NCBI RefSeq assembly: GCF_027923905.1
Contig: NZ_AP026966.1
Location: 2,543,001 to 2,607,000 of the forward strand
Direction of reading: 5' to 3'
Source: Massilia varians
GTDB lineage: Bacteria > Pseudomonadota > Gammaproteobacteria > Burkholderiales > Burkholderiaceae_D
DNA: 64,000 nt
The position numbers and the translations under genes were made by a program. The notes under the pieces were generated by a model. It did not search any database, was not told the DNA's origin, and was given only the letters and a program-made list of their open reading frames with translations. Below, in pieces: positions 9,817-19,268 of the stretch. Every line of letters starts with the position of its first letter. The stretch's first letter is position 1.

Positions 9817-11283
9817 ATGTCTCAGCAGGAAGGCGCGCAGCAAGGCTGCAGCGCCCTGTTCGTCAATCCGGCCGCGCCGCGCCGCGCCGCGTTCCAGCTC
9901 GCCTGCGCCGGCCTGTTCTCCGCCTTGCGCATGGCCGACGGCGCCGAGCAGGCCCGCGCCATGCTGGCGGCGCAGCCTGCCGACGTGCTGGTGCTCGACC
10001 TCGAATGCTGCGAGATCGGGATCGACCTGCCGGCGCTCGGCCGCCTGGTGGCGCAGCGCGCGGGCGGGCCGGTGCTGGTCCTGTGCCCCTTCGCCGATGC
10101 GCGCTGGCTGCCCGCCCTGATGGCCCATGGCCCGCTGGCCTACGTGATCAAGCCCCTGGCCCCCGCAGACCTGCGCCGCGAGGTCGCCGCGGGATTACGC
10201 GCCGCCTTGTCGCCGCCGGCCGCGGCCGGACCGGTGGAAGCGGAACTGGCGGCCCTGCTGGCGCTGCGCAGCAGGGCCCAGCAGGCGCTGGCCGAGGCCG
10301 AGGACAGCATCCGATTCGGCGAGCGCCTGTGCCTGGCCCTGCTGGACTGGCCCGGCGTGGTGCACGCCGCGCTGTTCGTGCGCCATGCGAATGGCGACGT
10401 GCGGCTGGAAGCGCAGCATGGGCGCTGCGGACTGGATCTGGCCGCGGTGCTGGGGCGCACCGAGCGCCTGCTGGAGTCGCCCCTGCGCCATGCCTTTCCC
10501 GGACTGCTGGCCGCCAGCGGCGCGACCGTGCTGCTCGACGCCCTCGACAAGGCCGGCGAGCCGGTGCTCGCGCAGGCCCTGCGCGCCGGGGGCGTGGAGA
10601 TGGTGCTCGGGGCGCCGGTGCCGGCATCCGGGCCGGGCGCGCCGCGCGGCGCCCTGTGCCTGCTGTTCGGGAAAGCGCGCCCGCTCTCGGGCGCCCAGAT
10701 GGCGGCGCTGGACGACCTGGCGCAATTGGCCGCCTTCGGCCTGCGTATGGCGGAACTGATGCGCGAGAGCGAGGAGCTGCTCGGCCGGGTCACCCAGCTG
10801 GCGACCCTTGACGCCCTGACCGGCGTGGCGAACCGCCGCCATGGCGAGTAGCTGATGGAACAGGAGGTCAAGCGCGCGCGCCGCTACCGCACGCCGCTGG
10901 CCCTGATCGCCTTCGACATCGACCGCTTCCGCAACGTCAACGACGCCTACGGCCACCCGGTGGGGGACATCGCGCTGCGCACCGTCGCCGACACCGCGCG
11001 CGCCCTGCTGCGCGCGAGCGATGTGCTGGTGCGCTCGGGCGGCGAGGAGTTTCAGGTGATTGCGCCGCACACCAGCGCCATCGACGGCCTGAAGATGGCC
11101 GAGAAGCTGCGCGCGGCCATCGAGGCCGCCGAGATCCCGGGCTGCGACCATGTGACGGTCAGCCTGGGCGTGGCGCAGCTCGGCGAGCTGGAAAACGGCG
11201 ATTCGCTGGCGGTGCGCGTGAACGCCGCGCTGGCGCGCGCCAAGCGGGCAGGGCGCAATTGCGTCGAACTGGCGATGCAGTAG
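9817..11283 (+). pseudogene. Diguanylate cyclase (REC-like, GAF-like, GGDEF) interrupted by an in-frame TAG
   Basis: Two open frames, 9817-10851 and 10855-11283, lie in the same frame and are separated only by TAG (10849-10851) and one CTG codon. Read through, they give one 488-residue protein: a degenerate receiver-like region (about 1-130), a helical linker, a GAF-like region (about 165-320) and a GGDEF domain. The break falls just after DALTGVANRRHGE, inside the first helix of GGDEF. The second part keeps FDIDRF, the active-site motif GGEEF and an RxxD inhibitory site (RASD) five residues upstream. An ATG three bases past the stop could allow restart, but the product would lack the first GGDEF elements. 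The start at 9817 follows AAGGAGCAAGGG. Confidence 0.85.
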
Positions 11284-11325
11284 GCCCCATGTTACGCTAG
11301 CGGCTTTTCTTTCAGGCAATACCCT

Positions 11326-12969
11326 ATGCTTCAATGGCTGCAGCATTACCGGCGTTCGATGCTGCCGGGCGACATCAGCGCCGGCATCGTCGTGGCGATG
11401 ATGATGATCCCGCAGGGCATGGCCTATGCCCTGGTGGCGGGCCTGCCGCCGGTGGCCGGGATCTACGCTAGCATCGTGCCGCCGCTGCTGTACGCACTGT
11501 TCGGCACCAGCAGCACCCAGTCGGTCGGCCCGATGGCGATCATCTCCCTGATGACGGCCTCCAGCCTGGCGCCGCTGGCGACGCCCGGCAGCGCGCTCTA
11601 CGGCGTGCTGGCTGCCCAACTGGCGCTGCTCTCGGGCGCGGTGCTGCTGGCCTGCGGCCTGCTGCGCATCGGTTTCCTGGCCAACTTCTTTTCCCGTCCG
11701 GTGATGAGCGGCTTCACGATCGGCTCGGCGCTCCTGATCGCCTGGGGCCAGCTGCGCCCGCTCCTGGGCACGATGCCGCCGGCCGTCCATTGGCCGAGCG
11801 CGGCGCTGGGGCTGGGCGCGCTGGCGCTGCTGGTCTGGGCGCGGCACTACATGGCCGGCGCCCTGCGCCGCGCCGGGCTGCCGCCGGTGGCGGCCGACAT
11901 CGGCGCCAAGCTGGCGCCGATGCTGGTGGTGATCGGCGCGACCGCGCTGGTGCCGCTGCTGAATCTGCAGGCGCTCGGCGTGGCCACCACCGGTTCGGTG
12001 CCGGCCGGGCTGCCGGGGCTGAACCTGGCGACGTCAGGCGCACACTGGCAGGCCTTGCTGCAGCCGGCCCTCCTGATCGGCTTCATGGTCTTCCTGATCA
12101 GCATGTCGGGCGCGCAGACGCTGGCGCTCAAGCGCGGCGAGAAGCTGGGCAGCAACCGCGAACTGGTAGGGCTGGGCGCGGCCAACATCGGCAGCGCGCT
12201 CAGCGGCGGCTTTCCGGTGACGGGCAGCATGTCGCGCTCGGCGGTCAACTTCGCCGCCGGCGCCAACACCCAGCTGGCCAGCATCATCACGGCCGCGCTG
12301 CTGGCGCTCGCCCTGGTGGCCCCGACCGGCTGGCTGGCGCTGCTGCCGCTGCCGGTGCTGGCCGCGACCATCATCGTGGCGGTGCTCGGCATGCTCGACC
12401 TGGACACCCTGAGCACCTCCTGGCGCTACGACCGCGCCGACGCGGCGGCGCTGCTGGCCACCGGCGCCGGGGTGCTGGCGCTGGGCGTGGAAGCGGGCGT
12501 GGTGGTGGGCGTGGCCTTGTCGATGGGGGCGCTGATCTGGCGCGCCAGCCGTCCCCACATCGCCGTGCTGGGCCGCATCGCCGGCACCGAACACTTCCGC
12601 AACGTGGACCGCTATTCGGCCGAGACCGCGCCGGGCCTCCTGATGCTGCGCGTGGACGCCGGACTGTTCTTCGGGAACGTCGAGGCGGTGAACGAGCGCA
12701 TCGAGGACGAACTGGCGGAACGTCCCGACACGCGCCACCTGGTGCTGGTGCTGTCGGCGGTGAACGCCATCGACACCTCGGCCCTGTTCGGGCTGGAGGA
12801 GCTGAACGCCTCGCTGCGCCAGCGCGGGGTGCTGCTGCACCTGGCCGAAGTGAAGGGGCCCGTGATGGACCGGCTCAAGCACAGCAGCTTGCTGCAGGCC
12901 CTGGGTGGGCGCCTGTTCCTGAGCGCCGCCATGGCCTGGGATGAACTGGCGCCGGCAAGCAAACCCTGA
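11326..12969 (+). CDS. SulP-family anion transporter with STAS domain
   Basis: This 547-residue inner-membrane protein has about 10-12 hydrophobic segments over residues 10-420, with the SulP signature region MIPQGMAYALVAGLPPVAG near the start. A cytoplasmic STAS domain follows (about 435-540), including VLVLSAVNAIDTSALFGLEE. SulP proteins move sulfate, bicarbonate or dicarboxylates; the sequence does not settle which. No carbonic anhydrase or sulfur-assimilation gene is nearby. It starts 42 bases after the broken cyclase gene and may share its transcript. Confidence 0.92.
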   Translation: MLQWLQHYRRSMLPGDISAGIVVAMMMIPQGMAYALVAGLPPVAGIYASIVPPLLYALFGTSSTQSVGPMAIISLMTASSLAPLATPGSALYGVLAAQLALLSGAVLLACGLLRIGFLANFFSRPVMSGFTIGSALLIAWGQLRPLLGTMPPAVHWPSAALGLGALALLVWARHYMAGALRRAGLPPVAADIGAKLAPMLVVIGATALVPLLNLQALGVATTGSVPAGLPGLNLATSGAHWQALLQPALLIGFMVFLISMSGAQTLALKRGEKLGSNRELVGLGAANIGSALSGGFPVTGSMSRSAVNFAAGANTQLASIITAALLALALVAPTGWLALLPLPVLAATIIVAVLGMLDLDTLSTSWRYDRADAAALLATGAGVLALGVEAGVVVGVALSMGALIWRASRPHIAVLGRIAGTEHFRNVDRYSAETAPGLLMLRVDAGLFFGNVEAVNERIEDELAERPDTRHLVLVLSAVNAIDTSALFGLEELNASLRQRGVLLHLAEVKGPVMDRLKHSSLLQALGGRLFLSAAMAWDELAPASKP

Positions 12970-13096
12970 GCTGCGTGGAACCAACGCTGTATTGACGCCG
13001 GCTTGCCCGGCCATTAGGATTGATTCGGCGCAAAACATAAGAACGTGCGGCGGGCCTGGGCCACGATCCGCACAAGCCGAACAATAAAGGGCAGGG

Positions 13097-14890
13097 ATGA
13101 CCCGACAAGAGACGCCGGCGGCCCGTGCCGCCGCTCGCAGGGCAGGTGCGGCCATCGCACTGGCCACGCTGGCTGCCGCGCCGCTCCAGGCGGCCGAGTT
13201 CACGGCCAGCGGCCGCCTCATGGCCGGCAACGTCTACCGGGTCGAGGACCGCTCCCCGCATCTGCTCGCCGGCGTGAACGCCGCCGCGGTCGGCCTGGTC
13301 GGCCATGGCAGCGGCGGCAACGCGGACGACGCCAATACCAATTACGCCAGGGGCGAGGCCGCCTCGCGCGCGGTCCGGGCGCTGTTCGAGCTGGCGGCAA
13401 GCGAGGGCGACTGGTCGGGACAGCTGCGCCTCAAGGCCTGGCACGATGCCGGGCTGGCGGGCGACGCGCGGCCCTGGGGCAGCGTGGCCAACGGCTACAG
13501 CGCCGGCGCGCCGCTGTCGGACCGGGGAGCGCCGCGGCTGTCGCGCTTTTCCGGCATCGCCCTGCTCGACGCCTGGGTACAGGGCAAGGCCCGGCTTGCG
13601 GGGATGCCCGTGCTGGGGCGGGTCGGCCAGCAGTCCACGGCCTGGGGCGCGCGCTCGATGAGCCCGGGCGGGCTGGAGGCGCTCAATCCGCGCGACATGG
13701 CCGCGCTGCACCGCGCGGCGCCGGTCCCGGGCGAGGCCGTGGTGCCGCGCCCGCTGCTGTTCGGGCGCATCGAGCCTCCTGCCGGCCACCTGCCCGGGCT
13801 GGCGCTGGAAGCCTATTACCAGACCAGCTTCCGTCCGTCCGCGCTCGACGCCTGCGGCAGCCTATGGTCGATGAGCGACTACCTGGTGGACGGCTGCGAC
13901 CGGGTCATGACGGGTTATCCGGCGGTCAGCGACCGCGCGCGCATCCCGCTCGGGGCTTACCAGAAACGGCTGCCGACCCCGAAGCCGCAGGCGCGCGAAT
14001 TCGGCGTCGGCGCCACCTGGCGGTTTGACGACGCCACCGAGTTCGGCCTGTACCACGCCCGCTACAATGCGCGCAGCGCGCTGCCCGGCCTGCGCCGCTC
14101 GTCGCGCCCGGACGGCCGGGCGCTGGTGCCGGGCGACCCGGACGGACGCAACATGGCCTACTTCACCGAATACCCCGAAGGCCTGCGCATCACGGCGGCG
14201 ACCTTCCGGCACAAGCGCGCCGGCGCCAGCCTGCACGGCGAACTCTCGTACCGCCCTGCGCAGCCCTTCATGCTGGCGCCGGGCGACGTGCTGCCATCCT
14301 TCATGAGCGCCGGCACGCCATCGCTGCTGCGCGCGCGCGCCGATGCGGTGGCGCCGGGAGCGCTCTTCCACGGCTACGACCTGTATCCGATGTGGCAGGC
14401 CCAGGCCGGGGTGCGCCGTGAATGGACCATGGCCGGCGCGCAGCTGTCGTTCGACGCGGAAGCGGTGGGCAAGCATGCGCGCGGCCTGCCGGATCCTGCG
14501 GTGCTGCGCTACGGACGCGCCGACATTTTCGGGATCGGCCCGGTCGGCGGGCGCTGCGTGGTGAGCACGGACGATGCCGCGCGCCAGTGCAGCCTGCGCG
14601 GCTACGCTACGGCGCATGCCTGGGGCTACCGGCTGCGCCTGGATGCGCGGCTGCCGCAGCCCGCGCCGGCGCTGGCGCTCAGCGCCGGCCTGCTGTTCGT
14701 GCACGACGTGAAAGGATGGTCGGGCGACCTGCTGCTGAGCGAGGGGCGCAAGTCCGCCAACCTCGCGCTGCGCTTCGAGTACCGGCAGCGCTACCTGGCG
14801 GAGCTGGGCTACCAGGGCTCGTGGGGTGGGGAGTACAACGCGGCGGCGGACCGCGATACCGCCTCGGTGGCGATCGGGCTGCGTTTTTAG
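13097..14890 (+). CDS. Outer-membrane beta-barrel protein of the DUF1302 type
   Basis: A 597-residue protein with a signal peptide (cleavage probably after LAAAPLQAA, about residue 33), then alternating polar/apolar beta-strand-like sequence, many aromatic residues and a terminal Phe (VAIGLRF) that fits the outer-membrane sorting signal. The internal pattern (tested-looking blocks GRVGQQSTAWGARS, GLALEAYYQTSFRP) matches DUF1302 proteins, which are often found beside lipid-export and LuxR/RND genes in beta- and gammaproteobacteria. Here no such partner is adjacent, so its cargo is unknown. Confidence 0.65.
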   Translation: MTRQETPAARAAARRAGAAIALATLAAAPLQAAEFTASGRLMAGNVYRVEDRSPHLLAGVNAAAVGLVGHGSGGNADDANTNYARGEAASRAVRALFELAASEGDWSGQLRLKAWHDAGLAGDARPWGSVANGYSAGAPLSDRGAPRLSRFSGIALLDAWVQGKARLAGMPVLGRVGQQSTAWGARSMSPGGLEALNPRDMAALHRAAPVPGEAVVPRPLLFGRIEPPAGHLPGLALEAYYQTSFRPSALDACGSLWSMSDYLVDGCDRVMTGYPAVSDRARIPLGAYQKRLPTPKPQAREFGVGATWRFDDATEFGLYHARYNARSALPGLRRSSRPDGRALVPGDPDGRNMAYFTEYPEGLRITAATFRHKRAGASLHGELSYRPAQPFMLAPGDVLPSFMSAGTPSLLRARADAVAPGALFHGYDLYPMWQAQAGVRREWTMAGAQLSFDAEAVGKHARGLPDPAVLRYGRADIFGIGPVGGRCVVSTDDAARQCSLRGYATAHAWGYRLRLDARLPQPAPALALSAGLLFVHDVKGWSGDLLLSEGRKSANLALRFEYRQRYLAELGYQGSWGGEYNAAADRDTASVAIGLRF

Positions 14891-14894
14891 CAGT

Positions 14895-15527
14895 TCAGGC
14901 GCGCCGGCGCTGGGGTGCGGACGGGTCGCGCGGCGGCGCCAGTTTGATCGGCGCGGCCTGGTCGGGATAGAGCGCCTGGCGGCCCTCGTAGACGGCGGCG
15001 ATGGCCGCCATGTCCTGGTCGGGGTCGCCGCTCGGCTTCAAGGTATGGACCACGCTGAGCACCTTGGCGCGGTAGTCGATGTAGACCAGCAGCAGCGGCA
15101 CGTCGGCGGTGGTGGCCAGGTGGTAGAAACTGCTCTTCCAGTGCGGGCGGTAGCTGCGCGTGCCTTCCGGGGTGATGCCGATCCAGCACCAGGGCGAGGC
15201 GAGCATGGTCTGGGCCAGCTGGCGGGTGGCGCCCATCGAGGCGCGGCGGTCGACGGCGATGCCGCCCCAGTAGCGCATGATGGCGCCCATCGGGCCGCGG
15301 AACAGCGAATCCTTGGCCAGCCAGCGGAATTTCAGGCCGAGCGCCCATTTGCCCAGCAGGCCGACCAGGAAATCCCAGTTCGAGGTATGCGGATAGACCA
15401 CGGCGATCCCGTGCGGACCGGGGAGGGGCTTGAAGTGCAGCTGCCAGCCGGCCAGGTTCAGCAGGCGAAGCGCGGTGCGCTGGCCCCAGGTAGGAAGTGC
15501 TGCGGGGCGCAGCAGGTGCTCGCTCAT
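14895..15527 (-). CDS. 1-acyl-glycerol-3-phosphate acyltransferase-like protein (PlsC fold)
   Basis: This 210-residue protein has the acyltransferase HX4D motif in the form PHTSNWD (about residues 46-52), and the second conserved block GITPEGTRS. It belongs to a short PlsC-like group often annotated as lysophospholipid acyltransferases. It would act at the cytoplasmic face of the inner membrane, transferring an acyl chain in phospholipid synthesis or remodelling; the true acceptor is unknown. The start at 15527 follows GGAG at good spacing, seven codons inside a longer frame. It is convergent with the DUF1302 gene, four bases apart. Confidence 0.78.
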   Translation of the reverse strand: MSEHLLRPAALPTWGQRTALRLLNLAGWQLHFKPLPGPHGIAVVYPHTSNWDFLVGLLGKWALGLKFRWLAKDSLFRGPMGAIMRYWGGIAVDRRASMGATRQLAQTMLASPWCWIGITPEGTRSYRPHWKSSFYHLATTADVPLLLVYIDYRAKVLSVVHTLKPSGDPDQDMAAIAAVYEGRQALYPDQAAPIKLAPPRDPSAPQRRRA

Positions 15528-15705
15528 CGATTCTCCGTCGCGGTTCAAACGCTTTTCTTTGGGCAGGTTTTGTGTTCTGCCGGAAAAATAAGCGTCGAAT
15601 TCTATAGCGAGGCGGGGCGCGGAACAAGCGAAAAAGCTGGTCGCGGACTGGCGCTGTGGTTATGATGCCGCTACCTTTTCATCAATATTGACGAGCATTT
15701 AACAG

Positions 15706-16053
15706 ATGGATATCACGATTTACCATAATCCTCGCTGCGGCACGTCGCGCAACACCCTGGCGGCGATCCGCGAGGCCGGCCATGAACCGCAGGTCGTCGA
15801 GTACCTGGCGGCGGCGCCGTCGCGCGAACAGCTCGCGGCGATGATCGCGGCCGCCGGCCTGAGCCCACGCGAGGCCGTGCGCAGCAAGGAAGCCCTGTTC
15901 GCCGAACTCGGACTGGACCAGCCCGGTGTCGACGACCATGCCTTGCTCGATGCGATGGCCGCGCACCCGGTCCTGATCAACCGCCCGTTCGTGGTCACGC
16001 CCAAGGGCGTGCGCCTGTGCCGCCCGTTCGAGCTGGTGCGGGAGATTCTGTAA
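15706..16053 (+). CDS. arsC: ArsC-family arsenate reductase (glutaredoxin-coupled type)
   Basis: The 115-residue product has the thioredoxin-like start ITIYHNPRCGTSRNT with the single catalytic Cys followed by the ArsC pattern (CxxSxxT), and the conserved block HPVLINRPFVVT near the C-terminus, whose Arg contacts the oxyanion. Its length is usual for the family. It lies alone, without arsR or an arsenite exporter, so it may be a housekeeping ArsC or a paralogue of unknown substrate rather than part of a resistance operon. Confidence 0.85.
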   Translation: MDITIYHNPRCGTSRNTLAAIREAGHEPQVVEYLAAAPSREQLAAMIAAAGLSPREAVRSKEALFAELGLDQPGVDDHALLDAMAAHPVLINRPFVVTPKGVRLCRPFELVREIL

Positions 16054-16071
16054 GCGCAGGCCGGTAAGCCC

Positions 16072-17289
16072 TTATTGGCTGCCCGGCGCGGGCCCGCCGG
16101 TCGGTTCCGTCTCGGTATAGGGCACGGCGCCGATATCGATCTGGCTGCGCGGCCGCAGGGCGACCGCGTCGCCGGCATCCTCCGGCAGGCCTTTGCCGAT
16201 CGCCGGAGAGCCCGGCTGGAGCCGGAAGTCGGGCGTGGCGAGCGCGCGGCTGTAGTCGGCGAACAGCGGCGCGGCGGCCACGGTGCCGCTGTGCCGGCGT
16301 CCCGCCGACAGCTTCCAGTCGCCGCCCGCGTTCTGGTACACCAGGTTGTTGCGGTAGCTGATGTTGTTGCCGGTGGCGCCCTGTTCCAGGATGCCGTGGC
16401 CGTTGTCGTAGACGATGTTGTTCGCCGTGTGCGTGTGGTCGTTGGGGCCCGTGCTGTGATAGAAGTCGCCGCCGCCGACCACGATGCCGGTGCCGCAGCC
16501 GACCACCGTGTTGCCGCGGATCGTCACGTGGCTGGCGTCGTGCCACAGGTGGATGCCGGCGCCCGAGGTCCGGTAGATGATGTTGTCGCGCACGCTGGCC
16601 GTGGTGCTGACGTAGATGCCGTGCATGTAGCGGCACTCGGGCGGGCCGATGTCGTGCACGTTGTTGCCGACCACCTCGGCGTCCTTGCCCTTGTAGTAGC
16701 TGTCGACGCCGATGCCGGCCCCGCCCTTGGCCTCGCAGGGCACGTCGTTGCCGATGTGGTGGATGTGGTTGTGGTGGATGCCGTTGTGCGAGCCGCCGTT
16801 GTAGATGCCGCTCAGCCATTTCATGCCGCTCTGGTACTGGCCGCCGTCGATCTCGAAGCCGATGATGTCGAGGTAGTTGGCGCGGTTGTCCCAGGCCGCC
16901 GGCTGGCGCGAGTCGAGCGGCGGCACCAGGCGCGCGCCGCCGCGCTCGGTCGATTCGAACACGATGCGCGCCTCCGCGGTGCCGTGGGTATTGGTGCGCA
17001 CGCCGCCGAAGTAGGTGCCGGGGGCGACGTGCACCGTGGTGCCGGGCGTGACCGCCTGGGCGGCACGGGCCAGCGTGCGGAAGGGCTCGTCGCGCGTGCC
17101 CGGGTTGCTGTCCGAGCCGGACGGCGCCACGTACAGGTGCGTGCGCACCAGTTCGGGAATCACCAGGTCTTCCTGGCCGGGTTCGCGCAGGCGACAGCCG
17201 GACAGCAGCATGGCGCTCAGCAGGAGCAGGAGCAGGGCGGCCAGCAGCGGACGTTGAGCGGACCAGGCGGCGAACGGGTAAGGGCGCAT
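16072..17289 (-). CDS. Lipoprotein with right-handed parallel beta-helix repeats
   Basis: A 405-residue protein with a basic start, a hydrophobic stretch and the lipobox LLSGC (Cys at about 32), so it is predicted to be lipid-anchored in the envelope. The block HLYVAPSGSDSNPGT followed by FRTLARAAQAVTPG is the usual entry to pectate-lyase-like beta-helix proteins, and the body has repeated N/G/H-rich coils such as NNISYRNNLVYQN. Such folds bind or cleave acidic polysaccharide. I cannot identify catalytic residues. The neighbours give no pathway. Confidence 0.82.
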   Translation of the reverse strand: MRPYPFAAWSAQRPLLAALLLLLLSAMLLSGCRLREPGQEDLVIPELVRTHLYVAPSGSDSNPGTRDEPFRTLARAAQAVTPGTTVHVAPGTYFGGVRTNTHGTAEARIVFESTERGGARLVPPLDSRQPAAWDNRANYLDIIGFEIDGGQYQSGMKWLSGIYNGGSHNGIHHNHIHHIGNDVPCEAKGGAGIGVDSYYKGKDAEVVGNNVHDIGPPECRYMHGIYVSTTASVRDNIIYRTSGAGIHLWHDASHVTIRGNTVVGCGTGIVVGGGDFYHSTGPNDHTHTANNIVYDNGHGILEQGATGNNISYRNNLVYQNAGGDWKLSAGRRHSGTVAAAPLFADYSRALATPDFRLQPGSPAIGKGLPEDAGDAVALRPRSQIDIGAVPYTETEPTGGPAPGSQ

Positions 17290-17430
17290 CTCTCTCTCGT
17301 GGCAGCGGACGTGACCGGATCAGTTTGACCCAGCACAAGCGGGAGGGAGGCCGGTTGTCTCAATGTCTACCTTGAGGGTGGTCAACACGTTGCGTCGCTG
17401 CTTAGCTCGCGGGCCGCGCCCGGCGCCGCA

Positions 17431-17925
17431 TCACGCCGTGCGCGCGAGGGCCGGCATGTAGGTGTCGATGAACTCGGCCGGCATGCGGCGCGCCCGGCCG
17501 CTGCTGATCTCGATGCAGACCAGGTCCCAGCGCCCGCGCAGGACGGTGGCGCCGTCGCTGTCGCGCACCAGCTGGAAGCGCCGTTCCATCGCCAGCCTGC
17601 CGTCGCCCGCGACCAGCCAGGTGGCCAGGGTCAGGGACTCGCCCAGCAGGGTCGGCAGCAGGTAGTCGTATTCTCCGCGCCGGATCGCCATCGCGCGGTC
17701 GAGGCGGCGGTAATCGTCCAGCGACAGGCCGAGCCGCTGCGAATGGGCCCAGCCTGCCTGCTCGCACCAGCGCACGTAGACGGCATTGTTAGTGTGGTTC
17801 AGGCCGTCGATGTCGCCGGCCTCCGGCGTGACGCGCAGGGTGAAGGGGTGTGGGTAGTCCCAATCCAAATGTGGCCTCGTGAAGGAAGTGGCGGTTCGAG
17901 CGGCTGGCAGCCGCGACACCGCCAT
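17431..17925 (-). CDS. Acyl-CoA thioesterase (4HBT hot-dog fold)
   Basis: This 164-residue protein has the 4-hydroxybenzoyl-CoA-thioesterase-type motif DIDGLNHTNNAVYVRWCEQA, with the Asp and Asn pattern of the YbgC/FadM branch, and a central hot-dog core. It hydrolyses acyl-CoA; chain length is not predictable. AGGAG lies seven bases before the start. The gene follows the EEP-family gene by 36 bases on the same strand and is probably cotranscribed with it, though no functional link is obvious. Confidence 0.85.
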   Translation of the reverse strand: MAVSRLPAARTATSFTRPHLDWDYPHPFTLRVTPEAGDIDGLNHTNNAVYVRWCEQAGWAHSQRLGLSLDDYRRLDRAMAIRRGEYDYLLPTLLGESLTLATWLVAGDGRLAMERRFQLVRDSDGATVLRGRWDLVCIEISSGRARRMPAEFIDTYMPALARTA

Positions 17926-17961
17926 TGTACGGCTCCTGGTCCGGCCGGCTGTCTTGACGCT

Positions 17962-18816
17962 TCACGCGTCCCAATCGAGCTCGACCAGCAGTGCCTGGTG
18001 GTCCGAGCCCTGCTCGCTGGCGTCCACCCGCAGGCGCCGCACGCGCCCGGCCAGGTCGGCGCTGGCGAACACGTAGTCGAAGGTGAAGGGCGCCGAGGCA
18101 TCCGGACTGGCGTCGTGCAGGCCGACGGTGGGCGCATGGCGCCGTCCCGGCTGGACCAGCTGCCAGCAGTCGCGCCAGGGGTGGACGCCATCGCCCGAGG
18201 GCGCTAGCAGGCGCTGGTGTTCGGGCGAGCCGGGCAGCATGTTGAAGTCGCCCGCCAGCAGGGCCGGCATGGCGCGCGGCGGCACCGCGAAGGGCCCGCG
18301 GCCCGGGGCCGGCGGATTGGCCGCATGCAGGCTGGCTTCGCGGTGCAGTTCGCGCAGGCGCTCGACCTGGGCCATGCGCTGGCGTTGCGAGAAGTATTCG
18401 AGGTGCACGGCCAGCACGCGCAGCAGCCCGCCGGGCGCGGCCACCGTCAGTTCGAGCGCGGTGCGCGGCATGCTCATCACCTCCGGATCGGCCGGCCAGG
18501 GCAGCGAATGGCGCAGGGCCTGCAGCACCGGATGACGCGAGAACACCATCATGCCGAAACGGCGCCGTGGCGCCTGGGCGGCGGCGTCGTTGGCGGTGTC
18601 GCAGGCGATGGCCTCGAAGCCGGTATAGCCGGGCAGGCGTTCGCGCAGCATGGCGAACTGGTCTTCGCCGCCGGCGGTATAGCCGCTCGAAACTTCTTGC
18701 ACACAAAGCATGTCAAAACTACAAAAGCGGTCGAGGCATGCGATGATACGGTCGAGGTCGGTCTTGCCCTCGGGGCTGCGGCCGGACTGGATATTCCAGG
18801 TGACGAGCTTGAACAT
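17962..18816 (-). CDS. Endonuclease/exonuclease/phosphatase (EEP) family protein
   Basis: A 284-residue protein with the EEP-fold hallmarks: KLVTWNIQSG at the start (metal-binding Asn), CVQEVSSG (metal-binding Glu), LAVHLEY, LAGDFNMLPG and the terminal GSDHQALLVEL with the catalytic Asp-His pair. There is no signal peptide, so it is cytoplasmic. EEP proteins include DNA repair nucleases, phosphodiesterases and sphingomyelinases, and this one cannot be placed more closely. The start at 18816 follows AAAGGA and removes 14 residues of non-conserved upstream frame. Confidence 0.82.
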   Translation of the reverse strand: MFKLVTWNIQSGRSPEGKTDLDRIIACLDRFCSFDMLCVQEVSSGYTAGGEDQFAMLRERLPGYTGFEAIACDTANDAAAQAPRRRFGMMVFSRHPVLQALRHSLPWPADPEVMSMPRTALELTVAAPGGLLRVLAVHLEYFSQRQRMAQVERLRELHREASLHAANPPAPGRGPFAVPPRAMPALLAGDFNMLPGSPEHQRLLAPSGDGVHPWRDCWQLVQPGRRHAPTVGLHDASPDASAPFTFDYVFASADLAGRVRRLRVDASEQGSDHQALLVELDWDA

Positions 18817-18907
18817 GGCGGTCCTTTCAGTGGACCCACAGGCTAACCGCCGGGCCACACCCGACGTTTGAACAAGGTCAGGCGTGCGGGATACTTAAGG
18901 AGTGTGG

Positions 18908-19246
18908 ATGTTTACGATGATCCTGCTGCTCTATCTGCAGCAGCACCGCGATGTGAGCCTGGAGAGCACCAGCCTGCGCGGAACTTTCCAGACGAAAAAG
19001 GCCTGCGAGGCCGCCGCGGTGCGGGCGCGCGGCCCCTTGCCGACCCCGGATGGCTATGCGGCGGCCTGGCATGACGCGATGTGCATCCCGATCAACCGTG
19101 GCGTCACCGTCAACGAAGGCAAGGCGCTCGACCTGGGCAAGCTGCTGCAGGGGCGCCCGCCGGTGGTGTGCGAAGGGACCGGGGCATGGCGCCGGGTCCA
19201 GGAACTGTGCCGGCCTGCGGCCGGCGCCAAGGGTGGCACGCCGTAG
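18908..19246 (+). CDS. Hypothetical small protein with hydrophobic N-terminus
   Basis: A 112-residue protein not recognised. It starts with a hydrophobic segment (FTMILLLYL) and has four Cys in the remaining part, two near the centre and two in the C-terminal third, suggesting an exported protein with disulfides. I placed the start at the ATG at 18908 because AAGGAG ends five bases before it; a GTG at 18902 overlaps that site. It is transcribed away from the EEP gene and converges with the Pro-rich protein gene. Confidence 0.65.
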   Translation: MFTMILLLYLQQHRDVSLESTSLRGTFQTKKACEAAAVRARGPLPTPDGYAAAWHDAMCIPINRGVTVNEGKALDLGKLLQGRPPVVCEGTGAWRRVQELCRPAAGAKGGTP

Positions 19247-19268
19247 CCGGCCCGGCTTTTCGCGCGGC

